Source: Clostridiales bacterium | GTDB taxonomy: Bacteria > Bacillota > Clostridia > Saccharofermentanales > Saccharofermentanaceae | Direction: 5' to 3' | NCBI GenBank assembly: GCA_017510605.1 | Contig: JAFWMQ010000015.1 | Span: 248,001-312,000 of the forward strand | DNA length: 64,000 nucleotides | In this document: positions 55,803 to 64,000 of the stretch, piece by piece | Layout of the letters: each line of letters begins with the position of its first letter | Numbering within the stretch: position 1 is the first letter of the stretch | The notes under the pieces: generated by a model | What the model saw: the letters and a program-made list of their open reading frames with translations, nothing else | Told to the model about the DNA's origin: nothing | Database searches by the model: none | Program-made: the position numbers and the translations under genes

Positions 55803-57167
55803 ATGTCCGAGATTCCTTACAAGATCTATTTATCAGAGAACGAGATCCCTTCAGCATGGTATAACGTACGTGCTGATATGAAGACTAAGCCTGCTCCGCT
55901 CCTCAATCCTGGAACCGGCGAGCCTCTTAAGGCAGAGGATCTGTATCCTATATTCTGCGAAGAACTTTCCAAGCAGGAAATGAACAATGACGACAAGTGG
56001 ATCGATATCCCCGGCGAAGTCCTCGATTTCTATAAGATGTACAGACCTTCTCCGCTCGTAAGAGCATATTGCCTTGAGAAGGCACTCGGTACACCTGCTC
56101 ACATCTACTACAAATTTGAAGGTAACAATACTTCCGGTTCACACAAGCTCAATTCTGCTATTGCTCAGGCATACTATGCTAAGAAGCAGGGTCTCAAGGG
56201 TGTTACCACAGAGACAGGCGCTGGCCAGTGGGGAACAGCTCTTTCGATGGCTACAGCTTACTTCGGACTCGACTGCCAGGTTTACATGGTTAAGGTCTCT
56301 TATGAGCAGAAGCCTTTCAGAAGAGAGGTCATGAGAACATACGGCGCTACCGTTACGCCTTCTCCTTCGATGCTTACCAATGTCGGGCGTAAGATCAACG
56401 AAGAATTCCCCGGAACAGACGGTTCATTGGGCTGTGCCATCTCCGAGGCAGTTGAAGCAGCTACAACACAGGAAGGCTACAGATATGTTCTTGGTTCAGT
56501 TCTGAACCAGGTATTGCTCCATCAGTCCGTTATCGGTCTTGAGACAAAGGCAGCTCTTGATAAGGTCGGTGTTAAGGCTGACATGATCATCGGCTGCGCA
56601 GGCGGCGGATCCAACTTAGGCGGCCTTATCTCACCCTTCGTAGGCGAGATGCTCAGAGGCGAGAACCAGTATGAGATTATCGCAGTTGAGCCTGCTTCAT
56701 GTCCTTCATTCACAAGAGGTTCATTCGTATATGATTTCTGCGACACAGGCCGTGTTTGCCCTCTTGCTAAGATGTACACATTGGGCAGCAACTTCATGCC
56801 TGCTCCTAACCATGCCGGCGGCCTCAGATACCACGGTATGAGCACGATCCTTTCACAGCTCTATGATGACGGCTTCATTAAGGCTACATCCGTTAAGCAG
56901 ACTGACGTATTCGCAGCTGCTGAGCAATTTGCAAGAGTCGAAGGTATCCTTCCTGCACCTGAGAGTTCACACGCTATCAAGGTTGCTATCGATGAGGCTC
57001 TTAAGTGCAAAGAGACAGGCGAAGCAAAGAACATCGTATTCGGTCTTACCGGTACAGGTTATTTCGATCTCGTCGCATATCAAAAGTACAACGACGGTGT
57101 CATGGATGATTACATTCCTACAGATGATGACATCGCAGCTTCTCTGGCTAAGTGCCCGAAGATCTGA
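55803..57167 (+). CDS. Tryptophan synthase beta chain-like protein TrpB2
   Basis: This is a PLP enzyme of the TrpB2 branch with 454 residues. The PLP lysine is in NNTSGSHKLNSA (about residue 117). The phosphate-binding stretch GCAGGGSNLGG and the GAGQWGTALSM region are canonical. TrpB2 proteins are longer than TrpB1 (about 400), start with the extra N-terminal block seen here, and often work without TrpA. No trpA or other trp gene is near, so it probably uses free indole or serves another serine/threonine reaction; that is inference. GAAGGGAG precedes the ATG, and a strong terminator follows. Confidence 0.9.
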   Translation: MSEIPYKIYLSENEIPSAWYNVRADMKTKPAPLLNPGTGEPLKAEDLYPIFCEELSKQEMNNDDKWIDIPGEVLDFYKMYRPSPLVRAYCLEKALGTPAHIYYKFEGNNTSGSHKLNSAIAQAYYAKKQGLKGVTTETGAGQWGTALSMATAYFGLDCQVYMVKVSYEQKPFRREVMRTYGATVTPSPSMLTNVGRKINEEFPGTDGSLGCAISEAVEAATTQEGYRYVLGSVLNQVLLHQSVIGLETKAALDKVGVKADMIIGCAGGGSNLGGLISPFVGEMLRGENQYEIIAVEPASCPSFTRGSFVYDFCDTGRVCPLAKMYTLGSNFMPAPNHAGGLRYHGMSTILSQLYDDGFIKATSVKQTDVFAAAEQFARVEGILPAPESSHAIKVAIDEALKCKETGEAKNIVFGLTGTGYFDLVAYQKYNDGVMDDYIPTDDDIAASLAKCPKI

Positions 57168-57189
57168 TATAAGAATTACGCTTTTCCTT

Positions 57190-57216
57190 GGGGCTGTCGC
57201 AATGACAGCCCCTTTT
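57190..57216 (+). terminator. Rho-independent terminator after trpB2
   Basis: A perfect 9-bp stem, GGGGCTGTC (57190-57198) with GACAGCCCC (57204-57212), has a GCAAT loop and a TTTT tail. It ends the trpB2 unit ahead of the box repeats. Confidence 0.9.
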
Positions 57217-57240
57217 GTGTTTTTAACTCATTTATATTGC

Positions 57241-57426
57241 GACGGATCAAATTGGTTTATTTGATGATTTAGTCCGTCAAAAACTGCATTTAAAGCTGCT
57301 TCTTGGCTGAAATCGACGGACTAAAATGGCGCTTCTATGGATTTGATCCGTCGAAAACGGATTTTATTGTCGCATTCTGTACTAAATCGACGGACCAAAA
57401 TGGCATTCTTGTTAATATAGTCCGTC
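57241..57426. repeat. Three palindromic modules in exact 74-bp phase
   Basis: The 343-base gap contains GACGGAYYAAA boxes at 57241, 57315 and 57389 (period 74), each followed 27 bases later by an inverted partner (TTTAGTCCGTC at 57268, TTTGATCCGTC at 57342, and ATATAGTCCGTC near 57415). Spacers of 36 bases separate modules and share only an AAATC end. Arms of module 1 pair better with those of module 2 than with each other. No ORF; the downstream 57427-57510 is AT-rich and precedes the next gene. Confidence 0.8.
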
Positions 57427-57510
57427 GTAGTCGCTTTATAAGCCGCGGATTTGATAATCCTTGAAAATGTAATAAAATAATTTTTAATTGTATGGGATGG
57501 GAGAAAACAA

Positions 57511-58551
57511 ATGAGTGATTTTGATGATAATTGGCAGATAACCGGTTCAAGTGATCCGGCCACTCCTGATATCCAGCCGCATCAGGTGGAACCGCAAGTG
57601 CAGCCCCAGCCGGCTTTTCAACCGGCTCCGCAGCCTGTACAACAGCAGCTGCCTGTTGCACCTGTTCAAGAACATCAAGCACAAACTCCTGTCCAACAAT
57701 ACCAACAACCGGTTCAACAACCGGCTCAACCTTTCCAGCAGCCTGTTCAACCGTTACAGCAGCCATTTGCACAACAGGTTCCAGGACAGCCTTCATATCA
57801 ACAACCTGCGTATCAACAACCCGGATATCAGCAGCCTGTTTATCAACAGCCGGTATACAATCAGCCCGGATATGCCCAGCCTGTTATGCAGGGATACGGT
57901 GTTCCGCCTCAACAGGCTTACTATCAGAATGCCAAGATCGAAGCTGAAAGAGAGAAAAACCTCAATGAATGCACAAGAATGATCAATCACTTTTCGCCTA
58001 AGGTTGATCTCTATCAGAATTACGAGAAGTGCAAAAATGATATTGCCAAATATTCAAGATCAAGCGTAGCTCCGTTAGTTTGGGGAATTATCGTTTGTAT
58101 CATGGGCCTGAGCCTTGTTTTCTCGGCTGTAACAGCCAGTTACAAAGATAATATCATCGGTTATTCCATTGCTGCCGGAGTCGTTATTCTTATTGGCGCA
58201 GGTTTGATCTTATTGTTTGTTCTGAAGAAAAGAAACAGCAAGAAAAAACTGGAAGAATTTTATACTAAACTTGGTGAGCTTTCGACGGAACTTAATCTTT
58301 TATATAACGGTTTCAGCAATTGTATTTTGCCGTCTGAATTCACAGATCCGAGGATCCTATTTAAGATCCAGTCTCTTATTCTTTCAAGAAGATGTGTAAC
58401 GATCAACGATGCAATTAATGCAATGCTCGCTTTCCGTAACACTTATATAAGAGTCAATACGGCAAAAGAGCAGTTTCAGAAAGAGACTGCTGAAAGATTT
58501 GATGGTAAGCCCGCATTTTTCAATGCGGTACGTTATCTGGATCTGAGATAA
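57511..58551 (+). CDS. Pro/Gln-rich membrane protein of unknown function
   Basis: This is a 346-residue protein in three parts. Residues about 20-145 are a proline/glutamine-rich low-complexity region built from short repeats such as QQPVQQP, YQQPGYQQP and YQQPVY, probably disordered and cytoplasmic. Two membrane helices (about 188-212 and 218-240) with a short loop form a hairpin. A helical cytoplasmic domain of about 100 residues follows and ends RYLDLR. No enzymatic motif is seen and no family recognised. GGGATGGGAG lies before the ATG. The repeat DNA is rich in CAA/CAG/CCT. The gene is convergent with the histidine kinase, with six bases between stops. Confidence 0.78.
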   Translation: MSDFDDNWQITGSSDPATPDIQPHQVEPQVQPQPAFQPAPQPVQQQLPVAPVQEHQAQTPVQQYQQPVQQPAQPFQQPVQPLQQPFAQQVPGQPSYQQPAYQQPGYQQPVYQQPVYNQPGYAQPVMQGYGVPPQQAYYQNAKIEAEREKNLNECTRMINHFSPKVDLYQNYEKCKNDIAKYSRSSVAPLVWGIIVCIMGLSLVFSAVTASYKDNIIGYSIAAGVVILIGAGLILLFVLKKRNSKKKLEEFYTKLGELSTELNLLYNGFSNCILPSEFTDPRILFKIQSLILSRRCVTINDAINAMLAFRNTYIRVNTAKEQFQKETAERFDGKPAFFNAVRYLDLR

Positions 58552-58557
58552 ACAGTA

Positions 58558-60189
58558 TTATTTTGTGCTGTCGTTATTTATCTTTGACAGCTGGTCTCTG
58601 TGACGGATGACCGGAATAGAGATCTCGAAGCAAGCGCCGCCTGTTATTTTGTTATACGCTTTAATAGATCCGTCGTGTTCTTCAGCGATGGCTTTTGCAA
58701 GCGCAAGACCGATACCGTGTTTGCCGTCTGAACCTTTGGAGAATCTTTCAAATAAGTGTTCACTGACTTCAGGAGCGATTCCCGGACCGTCATCGGAAAT
58801 CTCAAAGATAACGTATGCTCCTGTTTCATCACGTCTGCATCTGAAAGTAACTGCGGTTTTGCAATATCTTAAGCAGTTGGAGAAGATGTTTTCGAGACAT
58901 CTGATAAGATCGTTCTCGTTGCCGTAAATGTAGATGTTCCTGACATTGATATCGTTAATGATCGCTTTATCTTCGTGAATGAAGTTGCCTCGTACACGGT
59001 CGATAATTGTGTCACAGATCTTGGTAACATCGATATTCTGTTTTTTGACTTCGTAGTTGCCGCTGCGGCTCATGTCCATCTTGGAGATAGAGAGCAGGTT
59101 CTCGACGAGTCCGGAAAGTCTTCCGGTCTCATCAATAATGACGTTGATGGCATTTTCTCTGTCTTCGTCGCTCTCGAAAACCCCGTATTTCAGACCTTCG
59201 GCATAACCCTGAATCGACATAAGCGGCGTTCTTAATTCGTGAGAAGCGTTTTGGAAGAAGGTTTTCTGTTCAATATCCGATTCTTCGAGTTTATAAGCCA
59301 TCTGATTCATGACATCTCCCAATTCGGAGAGCTCCTTACTTACAATATGACCTCTGACCGGATGCAGGTCTCCTTTAGCGATCCTCTTTGCAAATCTCGA
59401 TAGTTTTTGCGTAGAGAAGATAAGGGGATATGTCATCATCATACTTAATACGCCTGCGATAACGATAGCGAGTAAAGCTGCCTGGACCAGGGCCAATGTC
59501 ATCGATGCCATGAAGGAATAGTAAGATCTGGAGTTAATGTAGATACAGAGATAATAATTCTCGAGGTTGTGTTCGGAATTATCTGAAGTCTGTATGCTTG
59601 TATCGTCTGGACCAGCAGTTTCATCTTCGTTTACTACGGTAGTAACAAGTTCGAACTTCAAAGTCCTGTAATAAATGATGTTACCGTCCAGATCGAGAGT
59701 CTGTGTCTTGTTAAGTGTTTTGTAGCCTTCCTGATCTATAACATGTTCGATTACGTTGTTAGCGTTGTTCGCATAAGAGATCGAATAATATGATGTCGGC
59801 CAGAGGACTAGGTGTCTTCCGGATCTTTCATCAAATGTGTAAAGAGCGATGCTGGCCTGATTGGAAAGGTCGGCAGAAGATACAATGGTGTTGATCAGAT
59901 AAGCCCTGATGTTTTCTTCGGTAAGCTCATCTGATGCGCTGATCTGGGAAGTGAACGCGTCAGCAAAGTTCTGAGTGGAGTTAACTGCGATATCAAGACG
60001 GGAATTACACTCATTGGCAATGTAATTCTTTACAATTGACTGTACATAAAAGTTGATAATAAAAACAACCAGAATGATGACCACGATCTCAACTGCATAG
60101 AAGTGCAGCGAGATGGGAATTCTGATTGCTGATTTGTTTCTAGAAGGCTTTTTTGTTTTTAACCGTGCCTGCTCCGGTTTGTCACTCAT
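58558..60189 (-). CDS. Sensor histidine kinase
   Basis: This is a 543-residue membrane sensor: TM1 (about 28-50), an extracellular domain of about 175 residues, TM2 (about 227-255), HAMP (about 256-310), HisKA with phospho-acceptor His317 in NASHELRTPL, and a HATPase_c domain (N box NIFSNCLRY, G1 box DDGPGI, G2 box GIGLALAKAI). The extracellular part has no known fold by eye. The partner response regulator is upstream in the same operon, its stop overlapping this ATG by one base. The signal and target genes are not evident. galE lies divergent beyond the regulator. Confidence 0.93.
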   Translation of the reverse strand: MSDKPEQARLKTKKPSRNKSAIRIPISLHFYAVEIVVIILVVFIINFYVQSIVKNYIANECNSRLDIAVNSTQNFADAFTSQISASDELTEENIRAYLINTIVSSADLSNQASIALYTFDERSGRHLVLWPTSYYSISYANNANNVIEHVIDQEGYKTLNKTQTLDLDGNIIYYRTLKFELVTTVVNEDETAGPDDTSIQTSDNSEHNLENYYLCIYINSRSYYSFMASMTLALVQAALLAIVIAGVLSMMMTYPLIFSTQKLSRFAKRIAKGDLHPVRGHIVSKELSELGDVMNQMAYKLEESDIEQKTFFQNASHELRTPLMSIQGYAEGLKYGVFESDEDRENAINVIIDETGRLSGLVENLLSISKMDMSRSGNYEVKKQNIDVTKICDTIIDRVRGNFIHEDKAIINDINVRNIYIYGNENDLIRCLENIFSNCLRYCKTAVTFRCRRDETGAYVIFEISDDGPGIAPEVSEHLFERFSKGSDGKHGIGLALAKAIAEEHDGSIKAYNKITGGACFEISIPVIRHRDQLSKINNDSTK

Positions 60190-60929
60190 TAGTCTTGAAT
60201 GTCTCCGTCGTCTTCTTCATCAGTTTCTTCTTCAGTTCTGTCTACAAGTCTGAAGCCGTAACCCCAGATAGTAGATATTTTAGCATCAGATTTACTGATT
60301 TTCTTCCTTAATCTTTTGACGGTGTCATCCGCAACTCTGGTCTCGACCTGAGTCTCATAACCCCAGATCTTGTCCAGTAATTCGGCTCTGGATACTGCTC
60401 TGTCCCTGTTGGAAATAAGATAAGTAAGGAGCTGGTACTCGTTTGGAGTAAGCGGCAGGGGCTTGCCCTGCATGGTTGTCTCTTTGGTTTTTCTGTTTAT
60501 TACGATATCCGCAAATTCATATACTGCGTCATTGTCTGGCTTGTCTCCGGACTTGCCTGTGATCTCTTCCTGTCTTTTAAGGACAGACTTTACCTTGGAT
60601 ACGAGCTTAACAGGGGAGAACGGCTTAGTGAAATAGTCATCGCTTCCCATATCAAGACCCTGAATATAATCTGCGTCACTGTCTTTGGCAGTAAGCATAA
60701 TGATCGGAACATTGGAAGTCTTTCTGATCTCTTTAAGAATAAAAAAACCGTCGTGTCCGGGCATCATAACATCAAGGATTATGAGATCTGAAGGTGAGTT
60801 TGTAAATGTCTCGAAAAGCTTATCACCATTTGGAAATCCCGTTACATGAAAGCCTTCACGCTCAAGGAATGTCTTAAGAAGATTTCTTATATTATCATCG
60901 TCATCAGCAATATAAATCAGTTTATTCAT
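60189..60929 (-). CDS. OmpR/PhoB-family response regulator
   Basis: This 246-residue regulator has a receiver domain (about 1-120: acidic ADDDD patch, phospho-acceptor Asp53 in LDVMMPGHDG, Lys in DYFTKPFSP) and a winged-helix DNA-binding domain (about 145-230, with LTPNEYQLLTYL and the TIWGYGFRL end). A short acidic tail follows (EEETDEEDDGDIQD). The ATG at 60929 follows GGAGAT; the longer open frame upstream begins in AT-rich DNA without a ribosome site. It is the first gene of a two-gene operon with the kinase. Confidence 0.94.
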   Translation of the reverse strand: MNKLIYIADDDDNIRNLLKTFLEREGFHVTGFPNGDKLFETFTNSPSDLIILDVMMPGHDGFFILKEIRKTSNVPIIMLTAKDSDADYIQGLDMGSDDYFTKPFSPVKLVSKVKSVLKRQEEITGKSGDKPDNDAVYEFADIVINRKTKETTMQGKPLPLTPNEYQLLTYLISNRDRAVSRAELLDKIWGYETQVETRVADDTVKRLRKKISKSDAKISTIWGYGFRLVDRTEEETDEEDDGDIQD

Positions 60930-61085
60930 ATATATCTCCATATTGATTTTAAATAATAGCTTTATTTTATATGAAAAGATTTTCGCCGACATTTTAAAAT
61001 GGTGCAAATATGCGGAATTAGTTTTATTTTAAATGGTTTTATGTTTAAATGATTTTGCCGGAATCTAAGTATTAAAGGAGCAAAT

Positions 61086-62108
61086 ATGCCTACAGTATTA
61101 GTTACAGGCGGTAACGGTTATATTGGTTCACATACCGTTATTTCCTTATTCGAAAATGGTTATGACGTATTAATCGCAGACAACCTTTCCAACAGTAAGA
61201 TGGAAGTTCAGAACCGTCTCGAAAAGATCACGGGCAAAAGATTTAAGTTCTATAATGTCGATTGCTGTGATATCGATTCATTAAGACCTGTCTTCGAGGA
61301 AAATAAGATCGACAGCGTTATTCATTTCGCAGGACTTAAAGCTGTAGGCGAATCTGTAAAGATCCCTCTTGAATATTATTCCAATAATATAAACAGCATG
61401 ATCACCGTATGTAAGCTCATGACCGAATTCGGTGTCAATAAGCTTGTATTCAGTTCTTCCGCTACCGTTTACGGTGAGAGTGATGATGTGCCTTTTACAG
61501 AGGAAACTCCTCTTGGAATGTGCACTAATCCTTACGGCTGGACCAAGTGGATGCTCGAACAGGTATTAAGAGATTATGCAAAAGCAGATCCTGCGAAAAA
61601 GGTATGTCTGCTCAGATATTTCAACCCTGTTGGTGCACATGAGAGCGGCCTTATCGGTGAAGATCCCAGAGGCATTCCCAATAATCTGTTCCCTTATATA
61701 TCAAAAGTAGCAGGTGGCACGCTCGACTGTCTCACGATCTTCGGAACTGACTATGATACACCTGACGGCACATGCATCCGCGACTATATTCACGTTGTGG
61801 ATCTTGCACTCGGTCATGTAAAGGCGATCCAGTATCTCGACAAGACCGAGGAATCCGTCTGTGTATTCAATATTGGAACAGGAAAGGGAACTTCCGTAAT
61901 TGAAGCTGTTGAAGCTTTTGAGAAAGCATGCGGGCACGAGATAAAGCATGTTTTCGGGCCCAGAAGACCCGGAGATATCGCGGTTTGCTATGCTTCAACC
62001 AAGAAAGCGGAAGAGGTTCTGGGCTTCAAAGCCAAATACGGAATCGATGAGATGTGTTCGTCCTGCTGGAAGTGGCAGACTATGAATCCTGAAGGCCTTT
62101 CTGACTGA
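61086..62108 (+). CDS. galE: UDP-glucose 4-epimerase
   Basis: GalE interconverts UDP-glucose and UDP-galactose. The 340 residues have the Rossmann turn GGNGYIG (8-14), the DNLSNS cofactor region, SSSATVYG with the catalytic Ser near 124, and Tyr150-x3-Lys154. RYFNPVGAH and VRDY-like IRDYIHVVDLA follow. Length and motifs match the classical enzyme. AAAGGAG precedes the ATG. A CATTTTAAAATG palindrome (60990-61001) lies in the divergent promoter region shared with the response regulator and could be an operator. groESL begins about 140 bases after its stop with its own promoter. Confidence 0.95.
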   Translation: MPTVLVTGGNGYIGSHTVISLFENGYDVLIADNLSNSKMEVQNRLEKITGKRFKFYNVDCCDIDSLRPVFEENKIDSVIHFAGLKAVGESVKIPLEYYSNNINSMITVCKLMTEFGVNKLVFSSSATVYGESDDVPFTEETPLGMCTNPYGWTKWMLEQVLRDYAKADPAKKVCLLRYFNPVGAHESGLIGEDPRGIPNNLFPYISKVAGGTLDCLTIFGTDYDTPDGTCIRDYIHVVDLALGHVKAIQYLDKTEESVCVFNIGTGKGTSVIEAVEAFEKACGHEIKHVFGPRRPGDIAVCYASTKKAEEVLGFKAKYGIDEMCSSCWKWQTMNPEGLSD

Positions 62109-62152
62109 TATAATACATTTTTAGCCGTTTTTGACTTTTTTTGATTTTCGTA

Positions 62153-62181
62153 TTGACAGTCTCGAAAAGAAGAATTATATT
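62153..62181 (+). promoter_or_regulatory. groESL promoter
   Basis: A consensus -35 TTGACA (62153-62158) and -10 TATATT (62176-62181) are separated by exactly 17 bases. The start would be near 62188, just ahead of the CIRCE element. Confidence 0.85.
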
Positions 62182-62190
62182 TTGTTGTGG

Positions 62191-62217
62191 TTAGCACTTG
62201 AGGTAATAGAGTGCTAA
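62191..62217 (+). promoter_or_regulatory. CIRCE element (HrcA operator)
   Basis: TTAGCACTT (62191-62199), nine bases, then GAGTGCTAA (62209-62217): the classic inverted repeat bound by the heat-shock repressor HrcA, with one departure from the ideal left arm (final T instead of C). Confidence 0.95.
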
Positions 62218-62248
62218 CCGCGATTTCATTATATTGGAGGTCTTTTTT

Positions 62249-64000
<1,752 letters not shown>

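Noticed and set aside
57241..57426. A CRISPR-like array suggested by regular 74-base spacing
   Set aside because: The boxes are 11 bases, alternate in orientation and occur only three times per strand. No cas genes are present.
57335..57796. A 153-codon reverse-strand frame rich in Val/Glu
   Set aside because: It is the complement of the Pro/Gln repeat region and of the palindromic modules, with no start signal.
60990..61001. CATTTTAAAATG as a definite operator between the two-component system and galE
   Set aside because: A 12-base AT palindrome is expected by chance in such AT-rich gaps, so it is mentioned only with galE.

Overview
The window looks like a chromosomal segment of an anaerobic low-to-moderate GC Bacillota, most likely a Clostridia member. 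The assignment is inferred from gene content, not a database search. Supporting signs are strong AGGAGG-type ribosome-binding sites, the comM-dprA-topA-trmFO order, an alaR/alaT-like regulator-aminotransferase pair, trmK followed by a Nif3 gene, a PolI without recognisable proofreading residues, a CIRCE-controlled groESL operon, and a giant fused 2-hydroxyacyl-CoA-dehydratase-activase protein typical of strict anaerobes. I see no phage, insertion sequence, CRISPR array, tRNA or rRNA. Almost everything is a compact core genome with many 1- to 11-base gene overlaps.

Layout. 1-9 kb: the end of priA, lysine/DAP genes dapA-dapB, yajC, dnaG-trmK-nif3 (without the sigma-factor gene often found after dnaG), the RNase P RNA, an unusually long purM and an aquaporin. 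9-16 kb: a reverse-strand 636-residue glutamine synthetase, a membrane protein, malic enzyme, an Lrp regulator with its aminotransferase, and a prfB with no frameshift site. 16-33 kb: a four-TM HAMP adenylate cyclase, a PHP phosphatase (reverse), an M18 aminopeptidase, cardiolipin synthase, an MTA/SAH-type deaminase, a heterodimeric ABC exporter, murD, leuA, uppP and an unknown gene. 33-42 kb: the 1478-residue activase/dehydratase fusion, polA-coaE and three small membrane or envelope genes. 42-54 kb: ychF (reverse), comM-dprA-topA-trmFO, a YesL-like membrane protein, a PP2C phosphatase coupled to a degenerate PP2C-like partner, then tgt and queA (reverse). 54-64 kb: an atypical SDR, a stand-alone TrpB2, a proline/glutamine-rich membrane protein, a two-component system (reverse), galE and groES-groEL, the last cut by the window end.

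The genes serve replication and repair (priA, dnaG, polA, topA), competence-type DNA handling (comM, dprA), tRNA modification (trmK, trmFO, queA, tgt, rnpB), envelope synthesis (dapAB, murD, uppP, cls, galE), amino-acid metabolism (glnA, leuA, alaT, trpB2, maeB) and signalling (cyclase, PP2C pair, two-component system).

The least explained structure is in the gaps. Three intergenic loci (about 700-780, 19264-19352 and 57241-57426) carry paired palindromic boxes with different arm sequences but the same 27-base left-arm-to-right-arm phase, and in two of them whole modules recur with exact 50- or 74-base periods. Other notable points are tandem repeats at 9121-9240 and 42295-42341, a possible SD-sequestering leader before the aquaporin, an AT palindrome between a putative promoter and the start of topA, and the PP2C/pseudo-PP2C pair. 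I found no clearly new defence or biosynthetic system.
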